Notes: generated by a model from the sequence alone, not told the origin. Counted from the first letter of the stretch, positions 1 to 13,999 are shown. The stretch: DNA of 64,000 nucleotides from Datnioides undecimradiatus (GCA_008933995.1 WARS01000036.1:3200419-3264418), one strand, 5' to 3'. Program-made: numbers and translations.

Positions 1-1549
1 ATGAGCATACCCAGTTGAATAAGCCTGTTACCAACAGATACATCTGTTTGTATTTTAAAGTATAATTTTTTTAAAGTAGGTTGGTGATATAGTCTGTCTG
101 TCACATGTATTGAACTTAGCTTGCGAAAAAAACATGTTTGGCCAAACCCCAATAAGAAAATCATACAGGCACAGAGTGTGGTCATCTTCTCTTCAATACA
201 TGTCATTGCCGTGATCTATACTAAGGCTTTCGGTTGCATTCAAAAGTCAGTTCATGCTGGATGGACTAAAGGTTTTTGAAGAAGTGATGAGTGATGTTCC
301 TATTGTTCTTGCAAAGGAAATCACTCCTTACTTACTGATTTACTCTGGGAATATATTAAACCTGACTGAGACTATTCACAAAAAAATACATATATATCTG
401 AGGTCTTGTTAAAGCTGTGAGCGAATCAAAGGGGGTTTAACATCAGACAGCATCAGACGCTGAGCCAACTCATTACAAGTCCAGATTAATCAAAATTCTG
501 GAATGCGCCACTCCTAAACTTCTTGGGTAATTGCACGACACTATCATCACAAGTCAATATCAGTGGGAGAAAAACACCAAAAACAAACCAAAGTGGTTGG
601 AAAACTTTTTATCAAAGCTTGTGAGTTTCTGAGGTTTAGAAAAATATTCCCTCATTTCCACAACTGGCAATTTTGTCTCTGCGTCATCAACTCTTTCTGT
701 TGTTTGTCCTCATAAACACTCCTCTGCCAGGGAGTTTAACATTCAGCAAACAGTAAATCCTATCATCATATAGCAGATTTTTAGTGTTGGGTGATTTAAA
801 TCCCACTGAAGAAGGACTGTAATCTCCCTCAAAACCCATATGCAGGTATTTACAAATTATACATTTTTAACACTGGCCTTTTCTTCAATTTTTAAATAAT
901 GTAATAAATACTCAATAATGATTAAAAAACAATCAATAATGATTAAACAGTAAAACTACTTGACTTCCTTTTTGTAACTGCTGCAGTTTGCAAGAATGCT
1001 GAATACACTATTTGGTTGTGAAAGGAAAAGATCTATAGGGTTTTTTTCCCTGTGAACCTAATTTATATCTAAAATTGAACTCCCATTTAAATACCTACAT
1101 TATATTTAGCAGTAGAAATACTGCTGAAGTGCACCCTGCCTTCATTAACTGGCACAATTACTTACTCATCAAACTCAGCACCATTCATTTTCTGTTGACT
1201 GGCAGGTTCATATTCTCTTGTGCAATAGCACGGCCACACTGAGATGCTAGTGACTCTTAATTTTCCTCTGTGGTTTGTAATATAGACAAAAAAAAATCCA
1301 TATATAAAATCATTATATAAGTAAGTGTGTGCACATTTGTTCAAAGTAATAGGGAAAGTCAATAACATAAGCAATATTATATAAGAAATTACGTGTTCTA
1401 TGAGCATGCAATAGTATATAAGTATATATGTAAGGTCAGATGAGTACACACAGCAGAATATCTGTTTTCTGCCACAGTTTGAAAAGATTCATTCGGAGCT
1501 GGAGGCCTCAGAGGAACACCTGAATGCAGCTCTTGTACTGCAGTGGAGA
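1..1549. other. Intergenic DNA, nothing recognised
   Basis: AT-rich sequence full of stop codons in all frames. I see no splice-flanked open exon, RNA gene or repeat family I know. Short A/T runs and TATATATA-like patches are the only simple features. Confidence 0.6.
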
Positions 1550-1670
1550 GCTGGTCCCCAGCTCCTCTAGACGGCATGTCAAAGTGTCCTTGGTCAAGAT
1601 ACTGAACCTCAGATTGCTCCTGATGGCAGTCCCATTGGTGTGTGAATGTGTATAAATGTTTAGTTTCCTT
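1550..1670 (+). repeat. Truncated tRNA-derived SINE (teleost type)
   Basis: The run CCCCAGCTCCTCTAG, then GCATGTCAAAGTGTCCTTGG, TCAAGATACTGAACC, TTGCTCCTGATGGC and GTGTGTGAATGTG is the middle part of a SINE common in teleosts (tRNA-like head, then 'caagacactgaaccc' and 'gtgtgtgaatg' motifs). The tRNA-like head with its A box is missing and the 3' tail is cut, so this is a dead fragment. The same family gives a nearly full copy at 24631-24870. Family recognition is from the conserved word order, not from a search. Confidence 0.75.
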
Positions 1671-4198
1671 CCTGGTGACCAGTCGCCCATCTCCCCAATG
1701 CATGTAAATATTTGAATAACATGAAGTGCCGAATGCTTGGTTTGAAAACTAGAAAGCTATCTAGATATAATGCACAGATCAAACAAGTAACCTATAACAG
1801 ATCATACACATCACTTGTAATGCAAGTTGCTCAGCTGTGCAACCATATTTCATCACTTGACCAACCCACTGAAGCACACATCTTTGAACTGTTTGATGTC
1901 AGTTATCACATAGCATCAGTTAGTGAATAACCGGCTCTGAATAAACACCTGCACATTAGACAGAGGAACACCATATAGGCAACGGCACTTAAACAGCAGC
2001 TTATAACACTGGGGCCTTGTACCTTCTAAAGGTACTCTTCAGTGATGTATCTTGCTTCTCCCTTTTTGTTAAATATGCAAATGGGGGAATATTTATTTTT
2101 AGGATAAGATGTATTTGATGAACAGCCATCACACTTCACACTGTAAAGGACTGAAATCCTGTGAGAGTCTGCAGGGAGGAAATGAGTCTGAGCTGCTGAT
2201 TTTATTGGCTACTTGAGAGCCCAGAGGTGCAACCTGGGGGTCTGTTCATGGTTGACTGACACCAACATCCATTATTGGCTTTATCAGAGTCCAGTTCCAG
2301 CTGGCAGTCCTGCAGCTGTCTGTTATGAAAGGAGCCCTCACCTTGACAACAGTGCAACCAGACATTTAAAGTAACAGAAACGGATGTCCTTTAAACACTG
2401 GGAAACAGGGAACATCAGCATCACTTCATCCACAGTCATAGCATCTGGGTTTTCCTTTTCACTTCCATTTCTGAAAACAACATTCTTGGAATCACTTGGG
2501 TTTTTAATACAACAACATAGTTGCCATACAAAATGACAAACTCGAGTTTAAGTGACTTTCAAAATGACACATATGACAGTTACAAACTATTTGCATGATT
2601 ATCTTATCTTATGGTTGAATGTTTATGGAAAATGGGATACAAACACTGGTGCGCCATCTTTGTACAAAACAAGAAAAAAAATGCACTTAAATGAATATAA
2701 ATTTGCTTTTTAATCAATTTCATAGACTTCAGAGTCTGTAAAGACAAAGACTTTGGGTCTGCACATTCTTCCTTTAAAGAGATAAGACGGTTATATAAGA
2801 CGGTTAGCATCGTCAGCTCGGCTCAATTCGCAGTAGTAAGTGAATCTGAGCAGTTGCTTTAATGAATCTGCTAGCAACCTGCTGGTTACAGGTGAAGAGA
2901 CTGGACTGTAGTGTTTTGCGCCTTGTATACCATATATATGTATACACAAATTGAAATATGATGCAAGGGGCGATGCAATGAGCAATGACCACAAAATGAT
3001 AATAATGCAGGGTTGAGAAACTGTGACAACATTATTGAGATTCAGTATCACGTTTTACGAGAACAGCCATATGATCATTTATTTAGCACATTACATTATT
3101 AGTCATAACCCCTGAACAATGGGTGATGGATGTATGTGTCAAACAACAGGGCCAGTTGTCCATATTATTCATCAGTTTGGTTGTAATACTGTAAATCGAT
3201 ATCAAATACGAGCCCTCATCCCATGATTGTTATTGTATCACAATGTCAAAATGATCAATTGGTCATTGGCGTGCATATGTTGGAATATTTCATGGCTCTG
3301 GCATCGTGGCGACATGCAAGTGCTAGCAAATATGTCATTTTAATGATTTTATGAGTGAGTTAAGAAGCCGAAAAGTGCAAAATGTTTGCAAGAGCAGAGT
3401 CCTTTTTATTTGTGCTGGAACCTTTAGGAATGTTAATGTTTCCAGAGGACACAGATAGCAGTAAAACAAAAGAACGCCTCAAAGGTTGGACTGTTAAATT
3501 GATTCTGCAGCCTTTGCGTGCTTCAAGCAGATTACAAAGTCATTGCAGCAGGACAAAAGGAGCTTTAATTATGCTATTAATCAATCTTAATGCATTTCAT
3601 TCTGGGAGCCAAATCAGCTTGTGTCAAGATGAATCACCCCATTCTCTCCAACAAGGGCATCCCACCTTAGTTTGAATTGTTCCTGCAGTGATGATGTTAA
3701 AGCGTTTTCTCCAGCATCACTGAACATATACATACAACTCTTTATCATTTTTTCATTAAACATTGATGCAACTTTCTATGCCACCACAGAGCAATTACCG
3801 CTGGGTTTTGTAATGAAATGAAAAACACACAGCAGTCACTGTTAAGCCATGTCCTGCACATCAAGTGTTTTCAGAAATTCAATTTAACTGTATTATTACA
3901 AAAGCACACATTTAAGCCTGGGATGCTGAGGGTTAAACTACAGGTTACCATAGCAACTTTAATAAGGCTCAAGCTCTATTTGCGGTGAAACATACTTTAA
4001 AACATAGAGCAGGATTTAATCACAGTGTCCCTGTGTTCCTTTGGTCAGTGGACATGATATAGACTAGACCCTTTGAACAAGATTATTGGTCATAACTGGA
4101 GAAGCGACGCTTGTCATTTGGCAACCAATACTTCCACACACTTAATATTGTTTTCTGTGTTTGCTAAGCACAGTCCCTGGTAAGTCAATATTCTCATC
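1671..4198. other. Intergenic DNA, no gene seen
   Basis: No open frame here has coding character or consensus splice flanks. The frame at 3382-3675 (97 codons) has no recognisable domain. Nothing else is supported. Confidence 0.55.
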
Positions 4199-4640
4199 TT
4201 GAAAGTAAAATGTTGTTTCTGTTCCCTAACGTCTACCATCCTGTACTTCCTGTTGTATTTTGTTACTCACCTGTTGTCCTGTTTCAGGTTTGCCTCTTCC
4301 TGCCCTCCTGTGTTTCCCTCCTGTGTGATTACCTGGCCTCGCCCTAATGTGTTTCACCAGTGTCTCTTTGTCTCCTTTTCCCCAGACTATATATCCAGCA
4401 TTGTTTCCTTGTGAGTCCTCCCTGTGACTTGAGTTTAATGAACCTGATCCAATTTTTGACCTTTTACTCCCTGGTTTTGTTCCGTTGCTTTGCTGACTGA
4501 TCCTCTGTGTACCAAACACCTTTCTGTGTTCATGAAAAGAGAATGTCTTTTCTTTAGTGTGCTGCGTTTGAGTCCTCACCTGGTTTTATTTGTGGCAATT
4601 AGCGTCAAATTTAAAATCAAATTTCCATTTCGAAGGCGGC
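4199..4640 (+). repeat. Pyrimidine-rich dispersed repeat, possible divergent copy
   Basis: A C/T-rich strand with words such as CTCACCTGTTGTCCTG, TTTCCCTCCTGTGTGATTACCTGGCC, CACCAGTGTCTCTTTGTCTCC and CTCCCTGGTTTTGTTCC. The word order resembles the better-defined copies at 7585-7990, 18818-19205 and 58478-58860 but is more diverged, so it may be a sister family. The open frames across it (71 to 117 codons on both strands) come from the stop-poor composition and are not genes. Confidence 0.45.
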
Positions 4641-5254
4641 ATAGTATCATTTTGCATTCAATCAAATTGCACCAGATGCCAAAGGTAGCTGGCTTGTTTT
4701 TTGTATTGTATATTTCTGGCTCATGCTCTGTGATTACACTGACTGTGATATATATTTACGTCCATGCATGAACATTTAATTAAACGTTTAGTACATGGCT
4801 TCCTACTGACATTGTTTTCAGCTGTACAAAGCATCAGTAACACTAATTAAAGTTAGCTTTGACAGTTGACAAATTCAGCTTTTTCTCTTGTGTAATTTGC
4901 ATCCCATGACTGATTTTCTACTCACTAAAGTTTCAAAAATTATTATTATTAAATTAAATTTATATATTTATAGGAAAAGTTGTTGGATATGTACTGAATC
5001 TCACAGCCAGACCAAAGAACCGTTGAGGGCACAGAGCATTTCAAATGTAAGATTATAGGATCAGAAAAAGGGATTTCTCTAAACTTACACATTCATATAC
5101 ATAAACAACATAAAGAAGCAACATGTACTCAGTTGTCTGAGATTACAAAAAATTTCCATTTCTCATTACTCAAGGTGAAGGAGGAGGACTTGAGATGGAA
5201 TCTCTGGAGGCAGCCATAGAGGATACAGTCCAGGTTGGTAAACCACCACCCCCC

Positions 5255-5255
<1 letters not shown>
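4641..5255. other. Intergenic DNA with AT-rich patch
   Basis: A short (ATT)n and A/T-rich patch lies at about 4938-4975. Nothing else is recognised. Confidence 0.5.

Positions 5256-5293
<38 letters not shown>
5256..5293. repeat. (CA)n microsatellite
   Basis: About 19 uninterrupted CA units follow a short C run. It produces a valine/cysteine-rich chance frame on the minus strand. Confidence 0.95.
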
Positions 5294-5297
<4 letters not shown>

Positions 5298-5399
5298 TTG
5301 AGACGAGAAGCATTTTCAGCCAAAGACTTAGTACAAGTGCCACTCTGCCTACAGTGCTCCAATTATAGAAGATCTAATTGAAAACTCCAACTCAAGAGA

Positions 5400-6170
5400 A
5401 GAAATATAAGAAAACATATCGATTGCTCTGGATGTGCCGCTGAGTGCATTCAAAACATCATCAATTCTTGGAGGAAAACGTGGCACCACAGAGGAGTCCA
5501 CCTACAACTGTCCAAATGCTCAATGAGTCTGTGTGTCACCCTTTTGCGGGACGCGTGTTAATCTTTTCTGTAGCGATTCCACTCCATTAATTGCTGCTTC
5601 ATTGTTCATGAAAGGTGATTAGGTAAGAACTACAGGAATTAAGGCAGGCATCGATCAATCCTTGCACATGGCAACCACTTCCCGTATTCCCATAACATGG
5701 GACATATATCACATATCTGAGCTATGGGATATGTTGACAAGAGGGGAACTCTTCCTTACAAAATGGAACATCCACCATAGAAGAGATAAAGAACAGCTTT
5801 AAATATAACTAGCACAAAACCTATTGGCGCTTGTTTGAGAGAGCTGAAGATGAAGAGGAATTTTATAATCCAACACGACAATGACTCAAAGACCATATCC
5901 ACGTGGACCAAGTCATGGCAGATAATCAAAGTCTTGGAATGACCCAGTCAGAGCACAGATGTCAATGCCATCAAAACCATGAAAAATGAGCTGTAGACAG
6001 CACATCCTCCTCGGATTTTGAAGGAACTTTTTGCAAAGAGGAGTTGGATGAAATTCCAAAGTTGAGTTCAAAAGTACTTACTGTTGTGTTAAAAACAAAA
6101 GGTCCACAGACTACTGGTCAGGGTGTAAATCACCAATCAGGGTGCTGTGGTGTTCTTATCATTTCAAACG
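5400..6170 (+). mobile_element. Tc1-like DNA transposon remnant 1
   Basis: Two pieces of a Tc1-like transposase can be read on the + strand. Around 5448-5478 the frame gives IQNIINSWRK, matching the second helix-turn-helix of the N-terminal DNA-binding domain. From 5862 a frame gives IIQHDNDSKT, then IIKVLE-stop-PSQSTDVNAIKTM. These match the Tc1 catalytic-domain blocks QQDNDPKHT and VLEWPSQSPDLNPIE. The first of these carries the second D of the DDE triad. The tryptophan before PSQS is now a TGA stop and another stop follows at NEL. The gap between the two pieces is about 380 bp, shorter than in an intact element, so the middle is deleted. Ends are approximate and I could not place the terminal inverted repeats. 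It is inactive. The GAAGATGAAGAGGAATTT word is shared with remnant 2 at 33060-33990, so both probably come from one subfamily. Confidence 0.85.
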
Positions 6171-7584
6171 TTCCCAATAATTAATAACTTTTTTCTTTTC
6201 CTGGATTTTTGTAGAAGATTAACAATATGATACCATTGTTGTTTTAAGCTAATAACAGCTTAATAATTGAAGAGAAGGCATTAAATACTAATGTTTGGTA
6301 CACACAGTGCTGCAGGACCTTTCTCCTATTGTTTTGTTTTGTTAACTCTCGGGTGACCCTGAAGTCAAAACCTGCGGAGATGGATTCAGCATACTGATGA
6401 ACTCCAGCAGCAGAAGACACTGGCTGGCCCATTAATGTAGTAAAGAAGTGGGCCAAGCTTGGATCTCACTGGTCCTATTGGTGGGACTCCACTCGTCCTC
6501 TCCCTGTGTTCTTAAGTGATAACAGCCACAGCCAATGTTCATGCCTCATTTCATTTCATTATCGCGTCCCATTCGCTTCATCGCCTCAGTTCCCAGGCTA
6601 CCCTTTCATCTCAGCATGCAAGCAATCACTCACAGACAGCAAACATAATGGGAGGTAGGGGGGCACGGTTTGTGAAACCAATTTTCCGTGCTCTAAAAAG
6701 AGTACTCAAGAGAGAAAGTACTTGCAAACTAGACGTGAAAACTATGCATTTATTTATGAAAGATGCTGCAGTTTGAGCTCACTAGAGTATTTACAATTTG
6801 GACTCTGAGCTAGCTTGTTCGATCCTATATCAGTAAATTGAGTGGGGTCCATACAGTTCGGGCTGCGTTCAGCATGTTGTTTGTGGATGCGTGATAAGCA
6901 AGTTCTCAGGAGTCTTTTTGAACGAAACTCTGATGCACGTGCTGCCTCCTGCTTCATAATTTAACAGAGTGGCCAGAAGAAAACAGAGATAAACATTCAG
7001 AGTATGACGGTATAACCTTCACATTCAGCTTCCAAAAGAACTTAAAACCTTTCTCACAGGGGACAAACTAACATTAGATGGAACAAGTGGGCTACGCTGT
7101 GAAGGTCAGTGGGTTTCTCTGGCCTCACATATCTCATCATTTGGAGGTTTCATTGAATGTCACCAGGTCACACGGAGCGTGGCGAGTTTTTTACCAAAGT
7201 AAGATAGGAAGACAAATGGCTCAGCCCTCGGATCAATAACATTTATCCAAACACCTCGACCCATTGCACCAGACCTTGACTTTAGCCCATCTGGAAACCC
7301 CACCTGCCGGAAAAAAACCTTTATTACATAAGATTAAACAATCAAAGAAGTTTATTGGCACTGTTGTTTGCAGTTATAAATGGCATTTCTTTTATCTTTA
7401 ATACATGAAATGCATCATATAATAAAAGTAAATGTAGACATTTTGCACTGTTTCCACCGGGTGTTGAACCTGGCTGGAGGAGCATTCAGGAACATTGGCG
7501 AGGTCTGATGTTGGTTAATAAGGCCGGGTTCACAACCTAACCATGTTCTCTTAGGATTTTTACATTTAGATTACTTCTTGTTCT
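6171..7584. other. Intergenic DNA, no gene seen
   Basis: No coding exon, RNA gene or known repeat is seen. Open frames are short and lack splice support. Confidence 0.55.
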
Positions 7585-7990
7585 AATGTAAAGACTGTCT
7601 CCCTCTTGTGTCTGTGTGTACTTGTTCCTTTTCCCACCTCTGTCATTGCTGCTTGTGTCTCATTAGTTGATCTGTCTCAGCCATGTCTTGTTTGGCCTTC
7701 CCTCTCTAGTGTAAATATATTGTCAGTCACTCCCTCTGTGCCCCTCAGTTCATCATCGTACATGTGCATCCGTTCTTCCTTAGTTCCTTGTGTTACCTCG
7801 CATTTTGGGGGATTTTCAGTTTCCTCAGTCTTTGCTTGTTTAACGGACTTTACTTCTGCCTGCTCCCCAAGGTGTTTCCTTGCCTAGGTTGAACTGATTC
7901 CTGGTTGTGACCCCGGCTGCGTCCACTTATTTCCATGAATACATATCATTTTTATATAATAAAAATCACAGTGTCAGTCTGTGAATACTG
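7585..7990 (+). repeat. Unclassified pyrimidine-rich repeat, copy A
   Basis: This stretch lines up with copies at 18818-19205 and 58478-58860. Shared ordered words are CTCATTAGTTGATCTG, TCTTGTTTGGCCTTCCCTC, ATATATTGTCAGTCACTCCC and CAGTTCATCATCGTACATGTGC. It ends near CAGTGTCAGTCTGTG. No protein or tRNA-like part is visible, so it is most likely non-autonomous; the class is unknown to me. The 93-codon frame at 7606-7887 is a chance frame within it. Confidence 0.7.
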
Positions 7991-10900
7991 TGCTTGAAAA
8001 ATGAAAGAACTTAAGAATATATCTAGTTTAGAGCAGGAAGGCTCACTAGAAAAGATTGGAAAGAATTACTATGCATTAGAGTATGCTGAAGACAGTTCAT
8101 GTATATTGATGCACCTCCATCATTTGTCGATGCCATTGTAATGCATACTTATACATACTCTCTAATACTTTAATCCCCCTTTTCTATTTCTGTTAAAAGC
8201 CATGCATACTATTGGCTTTAAGGTATTTTTTATTGCGGTCTTTTTAGATTTCGATATAAGATAGAAAAAAGAGAATCTGGAAAAGAAAAACAACTTTTGT
8301 CTTGAGAGGAAGTGTGAAATTTAACTGGCACCACTGATGGGCTCGAGCAGAGTCGACTGATTTTAGGAGACACTCCATCTTTTGGTTTGACCGGCGCAAC
8401 CCTCTAAGTTCAGATGTCTACAGCTGTCACTGACACTTTGCCAACAGCCAGGGCATCGTCCACTCAGAGCTTCGAGTCAGAGCAATCTGTCCAGTTTGGG
8501 ATCTAGCAGCTTTCAGGACAAATCTTTATTTTCAACAAACTGGTCAATTTGTGCTCCTGCACTGTTTCAATTGTAATTTGTGCTGTTTAATACAAGTTAT
8601 AAATAACTATTTGCTCAAAGCTCTCAAATTAAGACTAAGTGATGTGGTGCTTACAAATACTGAATTAAATGCTTATGCTAAACTGAATAGTTTCAGTTCT
8701 ACTGGCAAGCCAATACTTCCAGTTAGCGTGCTTAATGCAGTGGAAAATAAACAGCAGCAGTGATCAGACTGTGGACAAACTGACCGACATCCTTAGACAG
8801 AGATCCACTGATATACTTGCCCATCAGACAACAGTGTGTTATCTTTGACATCCATTACACATTCATTTCATCTTTTGTCTAAAGTTATGGTTTATTGATT
8901 CATACTCACAAATGATTAACAAATGTTTTTTTTAATTTAATACAAATCAAGTACTTTAGGCAATTACATTGAGAGCTTGGACTGAGAGATGGTTGTGGAA
9001 CTTCAGAGTAAGTGAGTGAGTGCACTTAACTGTGCAGAGTATATTCTTTAACTACCAAAAGTATTACTTAATACTGTTGTACTGTTGCCTTCCCTGGGTT
9101 AATTAAGGAGTGCACAAAGTAAGGAAGGATGATTAAGTAAAGGAACTGGAGTCGATCATTAAGAACTTAAGGGTGTAAATTAGGGAAATTGTGGAACTTG
9201 ACACATCAAATTAAGGAAATGGAACAAATAATTTAAAGGTATGAATTTGTCATATGTTACTTCTTTGGCTAGTTTGCATTTTACATGACACCTGCTGGGC
9301 TTTGTAGTCCAAGAACAATAACTAAACTTTATATAGAACTCTTAATAACTCATTTCATGATTAATATGCAGTGGCTTTATTGTCTGAGTCCATCAGAGCT
9401 CAAGATAATTGGGGCTGGGGGATGATAGGCAGAATGGAAACAAGATACTGGATGACTGGCGATAGAAAAGCCGGAGTGCAAAATGGTTGGTTCAGCTCTG
9501 TGGGGGCGTTTAACTGACATGATTTATAAAGTGAGAGGAGGTACCTGGAGAAAAGCCAAGGCTTAGACAAAGAGCATAGCAGTCAGTCCCAACCTTGTCT
9601 TAACACTTAAGTCCATCAGTCAGAGCGAAATTGACTCCACTTTATTTCGGTGGGATAATTATTCAGGCCCTGTCATAATTGCAGCCAAGCATGCAGCCTT
9701 GACCTCTCTGTTCTGCTTAAGCACATTTCAACTGGTTTAAATTAATAGTCGGCCTTGTGCTCAAGGCAATGGCATGCTGACTATTTTATAACTTTCCGTC
9801 TTTTAATAAGAGAGGCTTCCATTTTCCTTAATACTGTAGTTCTCTATGTTTGGATATAATGGACAACTCTTATCTCATATTTCCAGATTAACGTACACAA
9901 TATGTACGTGGCCAAAAGCGTATTAACTCCTGAATGTCACAGCCATATGCATACTACCAAAAGTTAAAGCAAGCAGCTCCTGCGTGCTTGTTACTGGGTC
10001 CATGCTATGTTAAAGAACAGCAGACACGGTCCCCAAACAATGTCATGACACCTTCTACACAGATGACGAGCACTGATAATTCAATTCTGATACAAGTATT
10101 GTGTTAAACACTGCTAAAAACATTAACAGGTTATTTAATAACAGTTATCAGACCATCAGCCAAGAAGGATTTGTTAGCCAAATTCAGCTGTGGGGGTTCT
10201 GTAGACTTGCTGTGGCTAAATTTAAGATTACTGAAACAGCTACCAGATGGTCTATGATTGCTTCAATTTGTTTGACCATGCCACCAGCTGTCCGTCTGTC
10301 TCCTCTCTGATACCTGAGTGATGATGTCTGTGGTTATTGTTTAATAGTTCATCTGTCTGACTGAGCTTCGGCGTGACAGCTGTAACCGAGTCTTTGATTG
10401 GTGAGTGTCGCGCAGGGTCTCGGTTGACTGTGTTGGCGGTGTGGTGGGGGCGGGGCACACTGGATCCCTGACTGGGACAAAGACACAGATCAGGTGAGGA
10501 GAGAGAGAAACAGATTGCCTGCCTGTGCGTGCTGGCCTTCACACTTTTGGATTCTTGTTATTTTATGGTAACCATGACAGAGATATGGCAAATGCATGAT
10601 ATAGATTTGCAAAAGGTAGTCTGCAACCAGAAAGGCTGGGATGTTTGCCATCAGGGTTAAAATTGTCTTTACAGATCTAAAAGATATAGAAATTGTCACT
10701 AGTTGGGGCAATACCGGAAATTTGTGAATGTTGTAATACAGAGTAGCTCTGTTTCACAGTTGCAGGACTTCTTCAAGGCCTCAGACCTAGTTTTCCTTCA
10801 AAGTGCCGCATACCCAGCATGCGTTCATTGGATATGCCGGGAGTGGTTTACCACAGTATTTTCACACTTTTCAGAACGCGATCAGTGTCACATACAAAGT

Positions 10901-12020
10901 GAGTTGTGATGATGTTTTGCAGTGAGACTTCTGGTGGCAGAGTGGGTGCTGCCGCTCCATTGTTTGGTTCCTTGCCTCTGCAGGAGGCAACATCAAATTG
11001 AGTCCTGGCTGGCCAAATCAATGGCTGATTGATTTGATGTAATCTTGCGTGTATAAAAGTCTGTTCACGCCCTGTGAAAACAAATATATTGTCAAAATAA
11101 TGTAAGCGAAGTGGAGAGCATGCAGCAAACACTTCAAGAGAGCAGGAAGCAGAGATTATCCTGTTACAAGCTGTAGGACAAGAGTTGGCTGTGTGCCTGC
11201 ACCTGGACTCTTGATTTGCATTTAAGCAACAAAACTACTTGGTTTAGGGAATTAAAAGATCATGCTTTGGGTTAAAATAAGTACCTTGCATGTACAGTGT
11301 GACATAAATTATAAGCAAGAGTTTGTTGGATGTATCAATCAACCGCAACCACCTCAAGGTTGTTGCTGGTTTTACTTAATGCTTTCGCTAACATTGCCAA
11401 GGATGGGTTGATATTGGAGTGAGCTGAAAGGCAGGTCAGTCTGATTCAGACAGTAAAGGGTTTACGTCTGCATGAGATGATGCCAGTTAATCACAGAACT
11501 TCATATCTACTGTCTGATTTAAAAAAAAAGAGACTGTAACAAGGAAGTAGAATGAAAAAACTCAGTAGCGGTATTGTGCTATTGTTAATATCCCTGGTTC
11601 TGCAAACGCATGTCCATATTAAATTCTCATTCGCACCATTGTAGACGTCATAGCAGATGTCTCCAACGGTCTACATTGTGCTTAAACTGGGTCACTTCAG
11701 GCAGCACATTGCAAAGCCTGACCCACAAAAAGGTTTTAGGTTTTAGCTCGCCATCTCCAAGATTACCTCCGAGATTACCTCCTTAAACTTGCATGTGTAC
11801 AGTGCAGTGCAGTGCAATGCAATATAAGGAAAATACTGATTAAGTGGCCTTTTAAGCTGTGGGTATCTTGTTACAAGCTAGAGACATTTCAAGGTTTCTT
11901 AAAAACAATATAGTTTAAAGACAATGTGTTACAGAGTATAATACCTTGTTGTAGTATATATGTAAGACTCCAGCTATCTTCATCTCATTCTACATGAAAA
12001 GATGTAGAATTTTAATTGTA
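7991..12020. other. Intergenic DNA, no gene seen
   Basis: Nothing coding is supported. A stretch near 9640-9720 is free of recognised repeats and has ATTA-type homeobox core motifs, but not enough to call an element. Short tandem GCAGT units occur near 11801-11820 and a 12-bp imperfect duplication (GATTACCTCC) near 11761-11782. Confidence 0.5.
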
Positions 12021-12062
12021 TCTCTATTCTCTATCTCTCTCTATTCTCTCTCTATCTCTATT
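12021..12062. repeat. (TCTCTAT)n-like low-complexity tract
   Basis: Imperfect units of TCTCTATTCTC and TATCTCTC, about 40 bp of pure C/T/A. Confidence 0.85.
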
Positions 12063-12309
12063 TATTTTTATTTACCTAAGACGTATTTACCTCAGAGTTT
12101 TACTGCATCTTAAACGTATTTAAAATGGAGCATGTTGCTGTTGTTGAAGCTGGACCATCTTCACAGGATGACAATCAGCCAGTCATGTTCCTGCCGAGGT
12201 CATTGAGGTCATTAATGTTGTGAAATGTCAGAGTGTGAAGAGATGCTGTCTGAGGTTTATCCAACCATGACTGCTGTCTACTCCAGAGATATGAATCTGA
12301 CACCTCTCT

Positions 12310-12310
<1 letters not shown>

Positions 12311-12350
<40 letters not shown>
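12311..12350. repeat. (AC)n microsatellite
   Basis: Twenty uninterrupted AC units. Minus-strand frames of 97 and 102 codons crossing it encode a VCVC run and are artefacts. Confidence 0.97.
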
Positions 12351-12352
<2 letters not shown>

Positions 12353-13989
12353 AGGCATTCCTGCTGATTTCCACAGACATAAATCTGAAGGTAAATGTTC
12401 CAGTCACGTGGCTCCGTGACATTAGGAGGAGCAGCCGAGGGGAACCAAGTGTCATTGACACACTGTGATGCTTCGACACACATGCATATGCCACAACAAT
12501 GAATCTGTAAAGGATTATCAAATGCAGACCGTAAAAAGTAACTAAGAATCTCTATCGCACCATGTTCATGGCTGTAGGTTATTAGAGTTACAAACTACGG
12601 TGGCAAATTGTGTTTGTAAATAAAATAAAATCATCTATCTCGAGCAACGTTGAATTAATGTTTTAGGCAGCTACATCTATTAGTTATGAAGTTCACTTAA
12701 CCTTGACTAATCAGAATTTTACAGTCGCTACATAAAATGTTTAGAACAGTTTCAGGTGAATCCTCTCACCAGCTATGCAGAGCTACACAGCTTTTTAGTC
12801 TCCGTTACAGTTTTAATTTTTATTTTAAGGTGCTCACCTTGTTGTTTGAAAACCCTAGGATAGTGTGTGTTAATGCAGACAGGTGAGAGCCGTGACGTAG
12901 ACACACGCGGTGCTTCCTGATTAGGTCTTGTCAGTCTTGCCATGATTCACTACGCCTCTATCACATGAAGAAAACAAGCTACATCAGCCTTGATTACCGG
13001 CAGTTAATTCAACACTGATAATTAATTACAGCTGACCTTGTTGTCGATGCCAGCAGCTGTTGTACACTTCTTATTTTAACCATGTTCCTAAATGTGCAGG
13101 AAATAGAGAAGGTGATTCTGCTTTAAGCAAATAACGTTCAAACGTACTTGAAAGAATTCATGGGTATGTAAAAAGCATCATTTGCGTATTTGACCTTATA
13201 TGTTGTGTTATGATAATGTGGAGCATTTCAGTTTGTACACTGATGACATGGATGTTATATTATCAGTATTTACAGATACAAGAAGAAACTGAAGATACAG
13301 TGAGGGAAAAGAACCACATGTTATCAACCACGCTTTAATAAAAATGTCGTTATTCTGGAGGATGCTGTGGGAAGCAGTCACATGACCCTGCGTCATCATT
13401 ACAATCTGCTTCCTGTTTACACTGGCGCGTGTTTCTGTATAGACTGAATCCACACTCTGCTTCACTCTAAGATAACTACACATTTACATAACTGGTGGTC
13501 AAAGCCTTATCTCACACTGGCCTCATCTCTTCATTAGAGTGCTTCCAAGTAATTAATTTAAGTATTAATCATTTTCTGTCTTATTTCCTTACGGTTCATG
13601 GGGCCACAAAATTCAGGCTTAATTTTGCAAAGTCATGTTTATCGTGTTGTGAAAATGGCTCTCTTGACCCGTTTGGCTCACGCAGCTGCTTTACAGTGAG
13701 AGGCTTGAGTTGTTCTGTGCAGACGCCAGACAGCAAGCGCCCAAGTGTCAAAGAGCAAGTGAGATAAATGACTGTTGATCATCTGCCGGAGGTTGGCTCC
13801 TTTGAAACTATGGTAGTGTGACGATTTCCACTGCTCCAGTCACAAACTGTCAGGAGGCGAAAATAGGCAAACTGTATGACGTGAGTTATAATCTCCTGTA
13901 TATCCAAGGAGAGTGAAAAGGCAGCTCTCAGGGTAGCACAAGAGAGAGTTGCTGTTCAGCCCTGATTAAGGAGTTCCCTCCATGGCTTC
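12351..13989. other. Intergenic DNA, no gene seen
   Basis: No recognisable coding exon, RNA or repeat. The 90-codon frame at 13495-13767 has no domain and no splice flanks that would make it an exon. Confidence 0.5.
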
Positions 13990-13999
13990 CTGAAGGACT

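Noticed and set aside
4226..4579. 117-codon minus-strand frame rich in Gly, Lys and Gln.
   Set aside because: It lies opposite a pyrimidine-rich dispersed repeat; composition alone keeps it open.
12175..12521. Two minus-strand frames with VCVCVC runs.
   Set aside because: They are translations of the (AC)20 microsatellite.
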